Assembly (NCBI GenBank): GCA_003151825.1
Contig: PLYO01000036.1
Location: 31,057 to 95,056 of the forward strand
DNA length: 64,000 nucleotides
Direction of reading: 5' to 3'
DNA from: Ignavibacteriota bacterium
GTDB taxonomy: Bacteria; Bacteroidota; Ignavibacteria; Palsa-1295
Made by a program: the position numbers and the translations under genes. Shown one piece after another: positions 18,079-26,778 of the stretch (position 1 is the stretch's first letter; the number at the start of each line of letters is the position of its first letter). The notes under the pieces are model-generated. The model searched no databases and was not told the DNA's origin. It saw only the letters and a program-made list of their open reading frames with translations.

Positions 18079-18079
18079 C

Positions 18080-18952
18080 TTAAATTCCGAAGAGTTGAAG
18101 GTAAAGATATGTTAGCGGCGCAACGAAAAGAATAGAATCGATTCTATCCAGCACGCCACCGTGACCGGGAATGAGCGTGGAGGAGTCCTTCACGCCGGCG
18201 TCGCGCTTTAGCATCGACTCTGCAAAATCGCCAACTTGCCCCATCACGCCAACGATAAGGCCCATTGCAATGGCAGTAGAAAGTGAAACCTCTTCCAGTC
18301 CACCGATATACACGCGCACGAGAAGCCATGTCGCAATCGCAGCGATGAGTCCGGCAATGGCGCCTTCCCATGTTTTGTTCGGGCTGATGCGGTCGGCAAT
18401 CTTATGACGGCCAAAGTTCCGGCCCACGAAAAATGCGGCACTGTCGCAAATCCAAATCGAGGCGAGCATCGCCACGAGGAAGTAACCTGCCTCGATCGAA
18501 ACTAAGTGCGGATCGACGGTTAGAGGATTTTCGGCTCCGTGTATATAAAAATATTCGTGGATGCCGTAAAACCCGCCGAGTCCCATCCCAATATAGAGTG
18601 CGCCGGCAATCGTGGCGGAGACTTGCACGGATGGATTGGGGTAACCTTTTATCAGCTCGGCGATAAAAATGGAGATCGTTCCCGCAATGAGCACGACCGG
18701 GAGCAATTCCACGGTTGGATTGACCTGCAGCCGAAAATGCGCGAAGCTCACAACGATGCACGCCGTAAGCAGCATTCCGAGCACGATCTGCGGCGAAAAT
18801 CCTTTTGCTTTTGCGAGGCCATAAAATTCATGGATGGCAAGGAGCGCAACGATAACCGTCAGCCCAAGCAGACTATACGGCTTGAATGCTACATAAATAA
18901 TGAGTGGAATCGCGATGACCGCGACCAAAATTCGCTGGGTAAGATTACTCAT
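18080..18952 (-). CDS. cdsA: Phosphatidate cytidylyltransferase (CDP-diglyceride synthase)
   Basis: The 290-residue integral membrane protein has about eight hydrophobic segments. Its C-terminal CdsA signature (KRDAGVKDSSTLIPGHGG, followed by VLDRIDSI) and the SPNKTWEGAIAG motif before it identify the family. It makes CDP-diacylglycerol from phosphatidate and CTP for phospholipid synthesis. The start lies within the 3' end of the CPBP protease gene (8-base overlap), so the two are co-transcribed. Confidence 0.94.
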   Translation of the reverse strand: MSNLTQRILVAVIAIPLIIYVAFKPYSLLGLTVIVALLAIHEFYGLAKAKGFSPQIVLGMLLTACIVVSFAHFRLQVNPTVELLPVVLIAGTISIFIAELIKGYPNPSVQVSATIAGALYIGMGLGGFYGIHEYFYIHGAENPLTVDPHLVSIEAGYFLVAMLASIWICDSAAFFVGRNFGRHKIADRISPNKTWEGAIAGLIAAIATWLLVRVYIGGLEEVSLSTAIAMGLIVGVMGQVGDFAESMLKRDAGVKDSSTLIPGHGGVLDRIDSILFVAPLTYLYLQLFGI

Positions 18953-20033
18953 ATTCGGTTGGAGGGTTTTCGATATTTATGTCTTCGGCGGGGAATGTTA
19001 TGGGTGGTGCCAATCGCTTTTGTAACGCTCGTTCCGCGTTTCCGCGTGCTTGTAAATTGGCGGTGACGCGATTAAAGAGTATCAGAAAGAGTGCCATCAA
19101 TGGGAGAATCACCGCAAGTGCGATCAAAGATTCCGCGCCCGATAACCCTGTCGCGCCCACAAGGTTCGTATTCGATTTTACTGAAATCTGCTCGGGGCTA
19201 AAATAGAGCGCGGCCACGATGAAGCCATTATTCAGAGCATGTGCCAGACCACCGGCAAAAAGATTATTCGTGCGATAGGTCAACCAGCCGAGCGTAAGGC
19301 CGAGCACAAAGAGTCCGGGAAGCTTGAACAGGCTTCCATGGACCATCGCAAACAGAAGAGAAGCTACAAAAAGCGCGACGTATGGCCGCGTATGATGCTG
19401 GCCGCTTCGCTCGATGTTCGTTTGCGCGAAGCCGCGAAACAGCGTTTCTTCCGCAAGTGCGGGAACGATTGCCACGAAGAGAAGAATGAGCAGAAAATCC
19501 ATTGGGCCGTTCGCGGTAACAAGCCCTTGCATCGCGGTATCGCTTGCGGTCTCGTATGTATCGAGGGCGCGATAGAAATCTGGAAAAAATTTCCAAAAGT
19601 GCTCGAACAGCGTGGAGAATGCACTGCCTCCGATTTGGGCCATCAGCATGATGGGAACCGCAAGCACATAAGCGGCAAGTGGCGTTTCACGGATGCCTTC
19701 CAAACGAAAGACCGCGAAAAGATTTTGTCTGGCCACTTTTGAGATGAGGACCGCTCCCGCCATCAGGATCGTGATCTCAGAAAGGCCGTTGATGGTCAGC
19801 GCCGCGATAGGATGGTTCTCGACATGGATCCCAACCACGGCGAGCGTTATGCCGCTACCCAAGCCCTGAAATAAAATAAAGAGACCCAACACGATGAGCA
19901 CCACCGATGGCAAGCTGAAATAGCCGTTCCTCATCCATCCGCTTCGCGCGGCGGCAAAAAAGACCGCGCCCAAAACCATCAGCGTGACGAGCGCGCCGAT
20001 TGCAATCAGGTGGAAGGAGGAAAATGCGAGCAT
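18945..20033 (-). CDS. CPBP-family intramembrane metalloprotease
   Basis: This polytopic membrane protein has the CPBP (CAAX protease and bacteriocin-processing) motifs. EETLFRGFAQ holds the two Glu, FAMVHGSLF the first His and GLAHALNNG the second His region. Family members cleave within membranes. Its role here is unknown; many are linked to bacteriocin immunity or envelope maintenance. It overlaps cdsA. Confidence 0.9.
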   Translation of the reverse strand: MLAFSSFHLIAIGALVTLMVLGAVFFAAARSGWMRNGYFSLPSVVLIVLGLFILFQGLGSGITLAVVGIHVENHPIAALTINGLSEITILMAGAVLISKVARQNLFAVFRLEGIRETPLAAYVLAVPIMLMAQIGGSAFSTLFEHFWKFFPDFYRALDTYETASDTAMQGLVTANGPMDFLLILLFVAIVPALAEETLFRGFAQTNIERSGQHHTRPYVALFVASLLFAMVHGSLFKLPGLFVLGLTLGWLTYRTNNLFAGGLAHALNNGFIVAALYFSPEQISVKSNTNLVGATGLSGAESLIALAVILPLMALFLILFNRVTANLQARGNAERALQKRLAPPITFPAEDINIENPPTEYE

Positions 20034-20054
20034 CGATTACATCGAAGGCCGGCC

Positions 20055-21074
20055 TTATTTTTTGGTAATCGCGATTTCTTTTTTCTTTGAAGCCGATTGA
20101 TAGATCGCTTCGACCACCGTCATGCGTTTCGCGGCCTCTTGCCCGGAGGATACGAGCGGGACAATCCCTTTGACCGTATTGATGAAATAACGCAACTCGT
20201 TCTCATACGATTTTTTATATAGTGCGACGGGCGTCTGCTGCTTCGCCGGCGTGAGATTAATAAGGTTGCCATGCACGCGTTTCATCACTTTGAGCGGGTT
20301 GATGAAGGCACTCCCGTCATCGCCATAGACGTTGCAATAATAAAAATCGCTCTCGCGATGGAAGGTCCAGCTTACTTCCGTCGTAATCGTAATATCTCCT
20401 GCAACGCGCATGAAGATTGCGGCGGAATCTTCGACTGTTTTCGTGTGAAGATGATAGGTGCTCGCACTCACGGTTAGCACGTCCGGATAATCGAGAAGCC
20501 AAAGCCCAAGATCGAGCATGGCTATTCCGAGATCGAGAATCACGCCGCCGCCGGACTTCTCTTTTTGCTGATGCCAGGGAGACGTGCTCGATTGCTGCTT
20601 CAGCCAGCCGGATTTAATATAGAAGACTTTTCCGAGTTCCTTCTTGTCGATGAAGGTTTTTAGCATCATCGTATCGGGCCGAAAGCGATTGTTCATCCCG
20701 ACCATTAGCTTGCGGCCTTGCTGCTCGGCACACGCGACCATCTCGCGCGCTTCTTTTGCCGTTCGTGCAATTGGTTTCTCCACGAGTACGTCCAGACCGT
20801 GTTCCATCGCCTGAATGGCAAGGGGACGGTGCGTATCGGTCGGTGTACAAAGATCGACAGCATGCAAATCCTGCGCGACCGGCGAAGCAAACAGCGCATC
20901 GAGCGACGTAAAAACGGAAGGAATATGCGAACGCGCGGCAATAGCCTCGGCCTTGCGCTTGTCCGGATCGACGAGGGCCACGATTTCGACATCCGGCATG
21001 TGTTCGAGCACCGGCAAATGAACGACCTGAGCGACGTTTCCGCACCCCACGAGAGCGAGCTTTACTTTTTCCAT
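20055..21074 (-). CDS. Gfo/Idh/MocA-family oxidoreductase
   Basis: The 339-residue protein has an N-terminal Rossmann NAD(P)-binding motif (LALVGCGNVAQVVHL) and the family motif HGLDVLVEKPIARTAKEA with its catalytic lysine. The C-terminal substrate domain starts near VGMNNRFRPD and contains GGGVILDLGIAMLDLGLWLL. It would oxidise or reduce a sugar or polyol derivative. The substrate is not evident from neighbours. Confidence 0.9.
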   Translation of the reverse strand: MEKVKLALVGCGNVAQVVHLPVLEHMPDVEIVALVDPDKRKAEAIAARSHIPSVFTSLDALFASPVAQDLHAVDLCTPTDTHRPLAIQAMEHGLDVLVEKPIARTAKEAREMVACAEQQGRKLMVGMNNRFRPDTMMLKTFIDKKELGKVFYIKSGWLKQQSSTSPWHQQKEKSGGGVILDLGIAMLDLGLWLLDYPDVLTVSASTYHLHTKTVEDSAAIFMRVAGDITITTEVSWTFHRESDFYYCNVYGDDGSAFINPLKVMKRVHGNLINLTPAKQQTPVALYKKSYENELRYFINTVKGIVPLVSSGQEAAKRMTVVEAIYQSASKKKEIAITKK

Positions 21075-21158
21075 GCCACAAAAATACTCAATTACTCGCT
21101 CCCGTGTGAGAGATAGGTCAATTTTACCGCTCGGTTTTACCGCTCGGTGAACTGGAGC

Positions 21159-23780
21159 CTATTCTCTTACGATTCGCTTATAGACCACGAGATCGCCTAT
21201 TAATGCTCGAACGATGTAGGTTCCAGGCTGCAGTTGCTTGGGTTGCCATAGATAAGAGCCTTCGATATGAAAGCGATCGACTAAGCGGCCGAGCACGTCC
21301 ATCACGGCTACCTCACCCGAATTCGCTCCTTCGAGCCGGATCGTTGTGATGTTGTTCATTGGGTTCGGAAATAGCGAAACCGAAATGTTCCTCTGGATTT
21401 CCCATGAAACCCCGGAAACACCCTGTCGCGAGAACGAGTAGTTCGCAGAATTCCCGGCCGTGTCGCTCACGCGAATGGAGCAGTGCGAGGGTAACGATGA
21501 ATCTTGTAACGTCAACCGAGGTTCGAAAAGCCGCTGGCCCGGTATTACCGAACTGAGCAGGGGCGAAAAGCCGACGTTGGAACCATCCAACAAAATGACA
21601 GAACGAAGCCCCCGATCCCACGGACGGTTATCCTGGATATGCAGCGTGAGCCATGGCGAAGTCGTGTCCCATGTGACCAGTGGGGCTGAGGTGTCGGGAA
21701 TGGTACAATATCTAAAGCTCATACTCTGAGCGAGTGAGTTAGCATCTTGTACATTAACCGTGGCCGTACCATTACGAAAAGAATCGATCACGCAAACGGT
21801 GAAGGTAACGGAGTCTACCCCTTTAGTAAATGGAGATATTTCGAGTTGCATGTTGTTCATCGCAACTGGAATCACGGTGTCGATCCCCATTGCCAGCGAC
21901 CCAGTATCCACGACGAGCACGGTGGTGCATTGCGAGTTACATTGGCTGTCATTGTCGCTCGGTCTCCTCGACTGGACAGTCAGGACGGGCGGGTTGGTGT
22001 CGTAAGGAATCCAAAGAGAACCGTTCATAAGGATAAGCGAGGCATAAATGGCTGGCGTTCCGCTTCGAAAATCGGTCCATGCGGCGATTGCGCCATCGGT
22101 TCGGGGAATAAGGCACGGGTGTTTCGCGCTCCACTGTTTCGTGGGGCTGTTGCCACTGATGGCAACCCCCCATGAATTCAGTGTTCCCATAGTCGGGAAA
22201 TACTTCCGGCCATCGCGGCCCATACGTTGTGCGTAAATCATGGTATCTATTCCATCCCATGCATCGTCCCACACGGCGAGCACGCCGTTCTGCTTTCCGG
22301 CGCCGGCCGGGTCCGTTATCTTGACGGCTTGGAAGTCATTGTTCATGTGGCTATTTTGTTCGAAGAACCAAAAGCCGGCCTTGGGCAAAAGGTTGCTGCC
22401 GTCACCCAAGACGCGGACCATTGCAATATCGTCGTCGGTCGTACCCGGTTCCTCGTCCATGAACGGGACAAGGACGCCCTTCGCTCCGAAGTCGCTCGAA
22501 TCGTCTCCAAAGATGCGCGGATTGATATGGTCGTAAGGCTGATTGGTGACAGCCACCGCGTTTGATGCGCTTCCCCATACGAACGTAGTATCCTTGGGTG
22601 TACTATTGCGCATGCGCAGGGCATAGACCTCCTGGCTGCCGTTGTTGGCAGAGCTGGTTACTTGCCAGGTGAGCAGGAGCTGGTTGCTGTCCCGGTTAAG
22701 CCAAACATTTTTCGACGAGTTCGAGGTACTGGGATCTTTGTAAAGTAGAAATCCGGGTTGTGGTGCGGGATCCCACAAGGCGGTGCAGGTGCTGTCGATA
22801 TGGGTTCCGTAAATCGCGTTAGGGCTGGTAGTACTGGTGGTCCATGCGAGGTAACACCCACCCGTGCCGTCGTTTATAATGCATGGTCCCGTCTGCTTAT
22901 TGGGCATCGTATCGATGGCCAGACCATTCAGACCATCGACCGAATAAGAATAAGTCCCGGACGCGGGATATGCCTTGAGGGTGATCTGAGTATCGTTTGT
23001 CACGGCAAGAATCTGATAGTTGCCGTTCCCGGGGATGTCGAGATAGAGGTTGATCATGTAGGGCATGAAGTTCCCGTTCGGATCGTGGAAAAAGGTTGAA
23101 TACCTAGGAGGATGTCCACCTAAATTAACGGTGGTAACGCTGCCCTTACCGGCTGCGATGAGGCCATATTTCACTCCATTCCGCCATAGCCGGTTCATCC
23201 ATATGTCGGGCCGGGTCGATTGGTTGGTAGCCCGGTAATCTTCCCAAGCCACGAACGCATTGCCGAAGCCATCATCGCATAGCGTGGGGTTTTTGCAGCC
23301 ATTAAGACCGACGGCCACGGACAGCCCGGTGTCCGGATAAGCCAGCGCGCCATTGGCCAATAGGTGTTGAGCGAAAAGGGATACTCCATACACAGCTGGC
23401 TCCCGGCTGTCGAGCCACACCACATACGCGCCGCCGCTGTCGTCCGATGCAATGATCGGGTTGGTCTGAGCATAGTCGCCGGCTGAGGGGGTCGCTAACT
23501 TCACCCCGTTTGGAGCCCACAAGGGGTGTCCATTCATGTCAAGGCGCTGTGCGTAGATTTGGTCAGTACCATTTCGAGCATCCTGCCAGACGAAGATGGC
23601 CCCATTGGCGCCATCGGTGCAGCCTTGCGGATAATCGCGCTGCCCGTGCCCGACGGTATCGCACACCAGCGTGTTTTGAGACGAATCCTGGTGCCATTGT
23701 GCAATAGCGAGCGATGGCGCGCCGCAGAGAATGATCGATGCGGCGAAAAATGCGAAGCTGCGAAAAACGCGGGACTTCAT
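21159..23780 (-). CDS. T9SS-secreted protein with repeated beta-propeller-like segments
   Basis: The 873-residue secreted protein has a signal peptide ending SLAIAQW. It then has repeated segments of the type IFVWQDARNGTDQIYAQRLD (also WEDYRAT, AAWTDFRSG), a pattern seen in large extracellular beta-propeller proteins. It ends with a T9SS type A sorting domain: SLFPNPMNNITTIRLEG, VMDVLGRLVDRF, LQPGTYIVRALIG and VYKRIVRE. It is probably exported to the cell surface. Its ligand is unknown. Confidence 0.85.
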   Translation of the reverse strand: MKSRVFRSFAFFAASIILCGAPSLAIAQWHQDSSQNTLVCDTVGHGQRDYPQGCTDGANGAIFVWQDARNGTDQIYAQRLDMNGHPLWAPNGVKLATPSAGDYAQTNPIIASDDSGGAYVVWLDSREPAVYGVSLFAQHLLANGALAYPDTGLSVAVGLNGCKNPTLCDDGFGNAFVAWEDYRATNQSTRPDIWMNRLWRNGVKYGLIAAGKGSVTTVNLGGHPPRYSTFFHDPNGNFMPYMINLYLDIPGNGNYQILAVTNDTQITLKAYPASGTYSYSVDGLNGLAIDTMPNKQTGPCIINDGTGGCYLAWTTSTTSPNAIYGTHIDSTCTALWDPAPQPGFLLYKDPSTSNSSKNVWLNRDSNQLLLTWQVTSSANNGSQEVYALRMRNSTPKDTTFVWGSASNAVAVTNQPYDHINPRIFGDDSSDFGAKGVLVPFMDEEPGTTDDDIAMVRVLGDGSNLLPKAGFWFFEQNSHMNNDFQAVKITDPAGAGKQNGVLAVWDDAWDGIDTMIYAQRMGRDGRKYFPTMGTLNSWGVAISGNSPTKQWSAKHPCLIPRTDGAIAAWTDFRSGTPAIYASLILMNGSLWIPYDTNPPVLTVQSRRPSDNDSQCNSQCTTVLVVDTGSLAMGIDTVIPVAMNNMQLEISPFTKGVDSVTFTVCVIDSFRNGTATVNVQDANSLAQSMSFRYCTIPDTSAPLVTWDTTSPWLTLHIQDNRPWDRGLRSVILLDGSNVGFSPLLSSVIPGQRLFEPRLTLQDSSLPSHCSIRVSDTAGNSANYSFSRQGVSGVSWEIQRNISVSLFPNPMNNITTIRLEGANSGEVAVMDVLGRLVDRFHIEGSYLWQPKQLQPGTYIVRALIGDLVVYKRIVRE

Positions 23781-24003
23781 AATCAGGTTAAGTTTTAGAA
23801 TAAGGATTAGAACGTTATGGCTACAGAAACCTACATACGCTGATAGTTAGCGAAAACCGTTCCAGCGCTGCTTTCATCGGAATCAGCAGTCCTTAACATT
23901 ATATAACCCCGAATGAATTAAAATCATAACAATCAATTAAAGAAAGGTAAACGATTTGATATTTTATAGATGGAAAGATAGCCAAAAATTGATTATTTTA
24001 TTT

Positions 24004-25809
24004 TCATTTTCTAAACTGTACGGCCTTCCACTCGAGGAAAAGCGGCTTGCACTTGTTGCGTTGATATTTGCCGGTGCTCGTGACCGGAATGTCATTTCCA
24101 AAAACGACGGCTTTTGGCGATTTTGCGAATGGAAGATGCTCGCGGCAGTGAGCGAGAATTTCTTCCGCGCTCAACACTGCGCCTTCAATGAGTTGCACAT
24201 ACGCCCCTATCTCCTCGCCATAAAAATCATTTTCGAATCCGACCGCAATCGCGGCTTTCACCTTTGGGCACAGCGCAAGCACTTCGTCAATTTCGAGTGG
24301 AGAGATATTCACGCCGCCGCGAATAATCAACTCTTTTATTCTTCCCGTGATAAAGAAAAATTTTCGTCCGTTTGTATCGAGCTGATAAAATCCCTCATCG
24401 CCGGAACGAAACCATCCATAGCGGAAGGTATTTTCGTTTGCCTCGTCATTTTCATAATAATACTTCATCACATTCTCGCCACGTATAGCGATTTCGCCTT
24501 TTTCGCCGGGCGCAAGTGGGCGGCCCGATTCGTCCGCGATCGTCATTTCGTTTTGTGGAATGGCGACGCCAATCGAAGGATAGCCAAAGTCTCGCATCCA
24601 ATGGCGATGCTCTTCCGCGCTTAAATCAATGGGAAGAAAACAGGAATAGCAGGTTGTTTCGCTGAGGCCATAGCCATGGATAATCGGAATACCGAACATC
24701 TTCTCGAATTGCGCGCCGAGTTCCACGGTAAGTGGCCCTGCGCCACAAATGATGTGACGCAAAGAACCCCTCTCCTTACCAAGGAGAGGGGCAGGGGAGA
24801 GGTTTGGTTTTAAGGATGACCTCTCCCCTAACCCCTCTCCTTGGTAAGGAGAGGGGAACTTGTAATATTCAATCAAAAACGCTAAGAGCGTCGGCACCAC
24901 GCTAACGACATTCACTCTTTCTTTTTCAATTCTCTCGAAAAAATGCTCCGATTGAAATTTTTGATTGAGAATGACCGTCCCACCAAAAAACATCGGTGTG
25001 ACAAGCGTAACCACAGTTCCATTGACATGGTGAATCGGCAGGACGCACATCATGCGCTGGGCGTTGGTCATGCCATGCCACTCTGCGATGCCTTTGGCGT
25101 CGGCAAGCAAATTGTGTTGCGTCAGCACCACGCCTTTTGGGTTGCCCGTCGTGCCGCTGGTATAGACGATCAGCGCTTCGTCTTCAATGGTTACGGCTTC
25201 CTCGCTTGAAAAAAAAGGAGTTGCCGCCTGTAGCAGTTTGTGAAATTCCTGACTACACGATATGACCGATTGGACCCATGGGACGGATTGGAGGATGGCA
25301 GAGAGCCGTTCCGAATAATCCGCTCTAAGAAATGCAAGCTTTGTGCGACTATTTTCCAGCACGAAACGAATGCGGCTGTCGTCTTCCGAAAGGCTCACCG
25401 GCACGACGCACGCGCCCATGAGCCACGCCGCGAAATACTGGATCACTGTATCGGAATGATTGTGGCTGATCGTCGCAATCCGGTCGCCGCGCCGGATGCC
25501 ACGCTCACGCATCACATTCGCGCATTGCAGCACGAGCGCGAAGAAATCTTTGTAACTAAATTCACTCCGGTTGCCGTCGAGATCGTAGAAGATGAGATAG
25601 GGCTTGGTATCGTAATAGCGAGCTTGCCTGAAAAGCAGTTCGCCGATATTTTGGTACTCAGCTTTTCCCCCTCCTGTAGAAGGAGGGGCGGATGACCAAT
25701 CATCCGGGGGGTGGTCCCAGCGGGCCGCAGCAATTTTTTCGAGGGTTGCATCCGATAACATGTTGGAGATGCAACCACGAGGCACCGGGAATATATTCCC
25801 GAATTCCAT
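24004..25809 (-). CDS. Acyl-CoA synthetase / AMP-dependent ligase with in-frame repeat insertions
   Basis: This adenylate-forming enzyme has the P-loop-like motif IVYTSGTTGNPKGVVL near residue 215, then GYGLSETT, YGWFRSGDEG and the C-terminal GRIKELIIRGG and PVTSTGKYQRNK (catalytic Lys). It should activate a carboxylate, probably a fatty acid, through an acyl-AMP. Two stretches do not belong to the family. Residues about 34-49 (PPDDWSSAPPSTGGG) and about 318-347 (PSPYQGEGLGER... to LLGKERGS) are encoded by palindromic repeats that keep the frame. The insertion at 318-347 sits between conserved blocks, so the enzyme may remain active. Confidence 0.9.
   Translation of the reverse strand: MEFGNIFPVPRGCISNMLSDATLEKIAAARWDHPPDDWSSAPPSTGGGKAEYQNIGELLFRQARYYDTKPYLIFYDLDGNRSEFSYKDFFALVLQCANVMRERGIRRGDRIATISHNHSDTVIQYFAAWLMGACVVPVSLSEDDSRIRFVLENSRTKLAFLRADYSERLSAILQSVPWVQSVISCSQEFHKLLQAATPFFSSEEAVTIEDEALIVYTSGTTGNPKGVVLTQHNLLADAKGIAEWHGMTNAQRMMCVLPIHHVNGTVVTLVTPMFFGGTVILNQKFQSEHFFERIEKERVNVVSVVPTLLAFLIEYYKFPSPYQGEGLGERSSLKPNLSPAPLLGKERGSLRHIICGAGPLTVELGAQFEKMFGIPIIHGYGLSETTCYSCFLPIDLSAEEHRHWMRDFGYPSIGVAIPQNEMTIADESGRPLAPGEKGEIAIRGENVMKYYYENDEANENTFRYGWFRSGDEGFYQLDTNGRKFFFITGRIKELIIRGGVNISPLEIDEVLALCPKVKAAIAVGFENDFYGEEIGAYVQLIEGAVLSAEEILAHCREHLPFAKSPKAVVFGNDIPVTSTGKYQRNKCKPLFLEWKAVQFRK
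24767..24856. repeat. 90-base palindromic repeat inserted in frame in the ligase gene
   Basis: Two hairpins, cccctctccttaccaaggag (from 24767) and cccctctccttggtaaggag (from 24832), flank a C/T- and G/A-rich middle. The whole unit is 90 bases, exactly 30 codons, and has no stop in the coding frame. Similar ccctctcc palindromes recur upstream of the same gene (25818-25840). Confidence 0.85.
25668..25721. repeat. Second palindromic repeat in the N-terminal part of the ligase gene
   Basis: The hairpin ccccctcctgtagaaggagg (from 25668) and a following gatgacca/atcatc pair form a compact palindromic unit. It reads in frame as a Pro/Ser/Gly-rich stretch absent from normal acyl-CoA synthetases. Confidence 0.7.
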
Positions 25810-25817
25810 TTTTACTC

Positions 25818-25840
25818 CTCTCCCCCATGGGGGGAGAGGC
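25818..25840. repeat. Palindrome upstream of the ligase gene
   Basis: The 23-base word from 25818 pairs cctctccccc with ggggggagagg around a central at. It lies in the short gap between the ligase start and the cupredoxin stop, and belongs to the same C-rich repeat family as 24767-24856. It could act as a terminator for the cupredoxin gene or as leader structure for the ligase. Confidence 0.6.
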
Positions 25841-25852
25841 CGAGTGAGGGAT

Positions 25853-26482
25853 TTATTTCACCACAATCGCCGACCGCTGCAACACCGCGTCTCCGGCTTG
25901 CAGCACGTATTGATAGCTCCCCGATGCAAGCTGCTTCGTATCGATCATGAGCATGTGAGGCCCGGCGTCCATATTTTCGTCGGTTGGGGTTTGGGTGAGT
26001 GTCCCCGCCGCATCATAAATACGAAGCGTGACGTGGGCGGGGCTGGCAAGAGTAAAATCGACCATCGCCATGCTTTGCGCTGGATTCGGATACACCGGCT
26101 GCATGGACATTGCGCTTTGCAGCGGGATGGCTACTCCGGAAGCGACAGCAGTGAAGGAGCCAGTCATGTTAAGAGGCGGTGTAAAGTGGTTGTCGCAATG
26201 ATAGTGATACGTACCCGTTGCTGTCACAATATATTGAAAATTTGCTCCGGAATTTCCATTCAGAACATGCGAAAACGTTGCGGCTCCGGGCGGCGAAGTG
26301 ACGAGAGTAAGCGGATGGGAGCCAAAATCGCCACTCCACACCATCGTATCTCCGACGTTCACAGTCAAAGAGCTATCAGAATAGAAAAAATTCGTAAACA
26401 TGATGGTCCAGGTTTTCGCGTTCGCTGTCCCAGCAAACGCAAGAAGCGCCAAAAGTGAAATTCCGAAGTAAGATCGTTTCAT
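25853..26482 (-). CDS. Secreted plastocyanin-like cupredoxin with T9SS sorting domain
   Basis: Signal peptide MKRSYFGISLLALLAFAG leads into a type I copper domain. The ligands are visible as His56 (GSHPL), Cys96 (HYHCDNH), His99 and Met106 (PLNMTGSF), the plastocyanin/pseudoazurin order. The C-terminal 90 residues form a T9SS sorting domain (PVYPNPAQSMAMVDFTL, IYDAAGTL, LASGSYQYVLQAG, IVVK). It is probably an extracellular electron carrier or copper-binding surface protein. The ATG at 26482 is chosen because it starts the signal peptide. Confidence 0.88.
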   Translation of the reverse strand: MKRSYFGISLLALLAFAGTANAKTWTIMFTNFFYSDSSLTVNVGDTMVWSGDFGSHPLTLVTSPPGAATFSHVLNGNSGANFQYIVTATGTYHYHCDNHFTPPLNMTGSFTAVASGVAIPLQSAMSMQPVYPNPAQSMAMVDFTLASPAHVTLRIYDAAGTLTQTPTDENMDAGPHMLMIDTKQLASGSYQYVLQAGDAVLQRSAIVVK

Positions 26483-26619
26483 AAATTGTCTTTCTAAAGT
26501 GTGGTTAAAATAATAGAGACACATAAATTAGAACGAGAGTTACAAGCTCGAAAGTTCTCACCGGGTTTGCAACGAACCCTATTTTGGCAATGTTACCGTG
26601 CGTCTGTCCGAAAAAACGG

Positions 26620-26701
26620 GCCGGAGTGGCGAAATTGGCAGACGCGCGAGACTTAGGATCTCGTATCGCAAGATGTGCAGGTTCAAGTCCTGTCTCCGGC
26701 A
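26620..26701 (+). tRNA. tRNA-Leu (UAG)
   Basis: The 82-base class II tRNA has acceptor arms gccggag and ctccggc with discriminator A and a Leu-type D-arm (tggcgaaattggcagacgc). Its anticodon stem cgaga/tctcg holds the loop cttagga (anticodon TAG), followed by a variable arm and the T-arm ggttcaagtcc. It lies upstream of tig. Confidence 0.96.
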
Positions 26702-26706
26702 CTTAT

Positions 26707-26771
26707 TGTAGCGCAAACTTTAGTTTGCGATCTACTATTTTATTCAGTCGCAAACTGAAGTTTGCGCTACA
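26707..26771. repeat. Inverted repeat just upstream of tig
   Basis: Two 24-base arms (26707-26730 and 26748-26771) are inverted copies with one mismatch, around an AT-rich 17-base centre. Each arm itself contains the gcgcaaact/agtttgcg palindrome. It ends eight bases before the tig TTG start, so the transcript leader of tig can fold into a long hairpin. Confidence 0.88.
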
Positions 26772-26778
26772 TTATAAT

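Noticed and set aside
26584-26778. Upstream extension of the tig frame
   Set aside because: It runs through tRNA-Leu and an inverted repeat. The conserved trigger factor sequence begins at the TTG at 26779.
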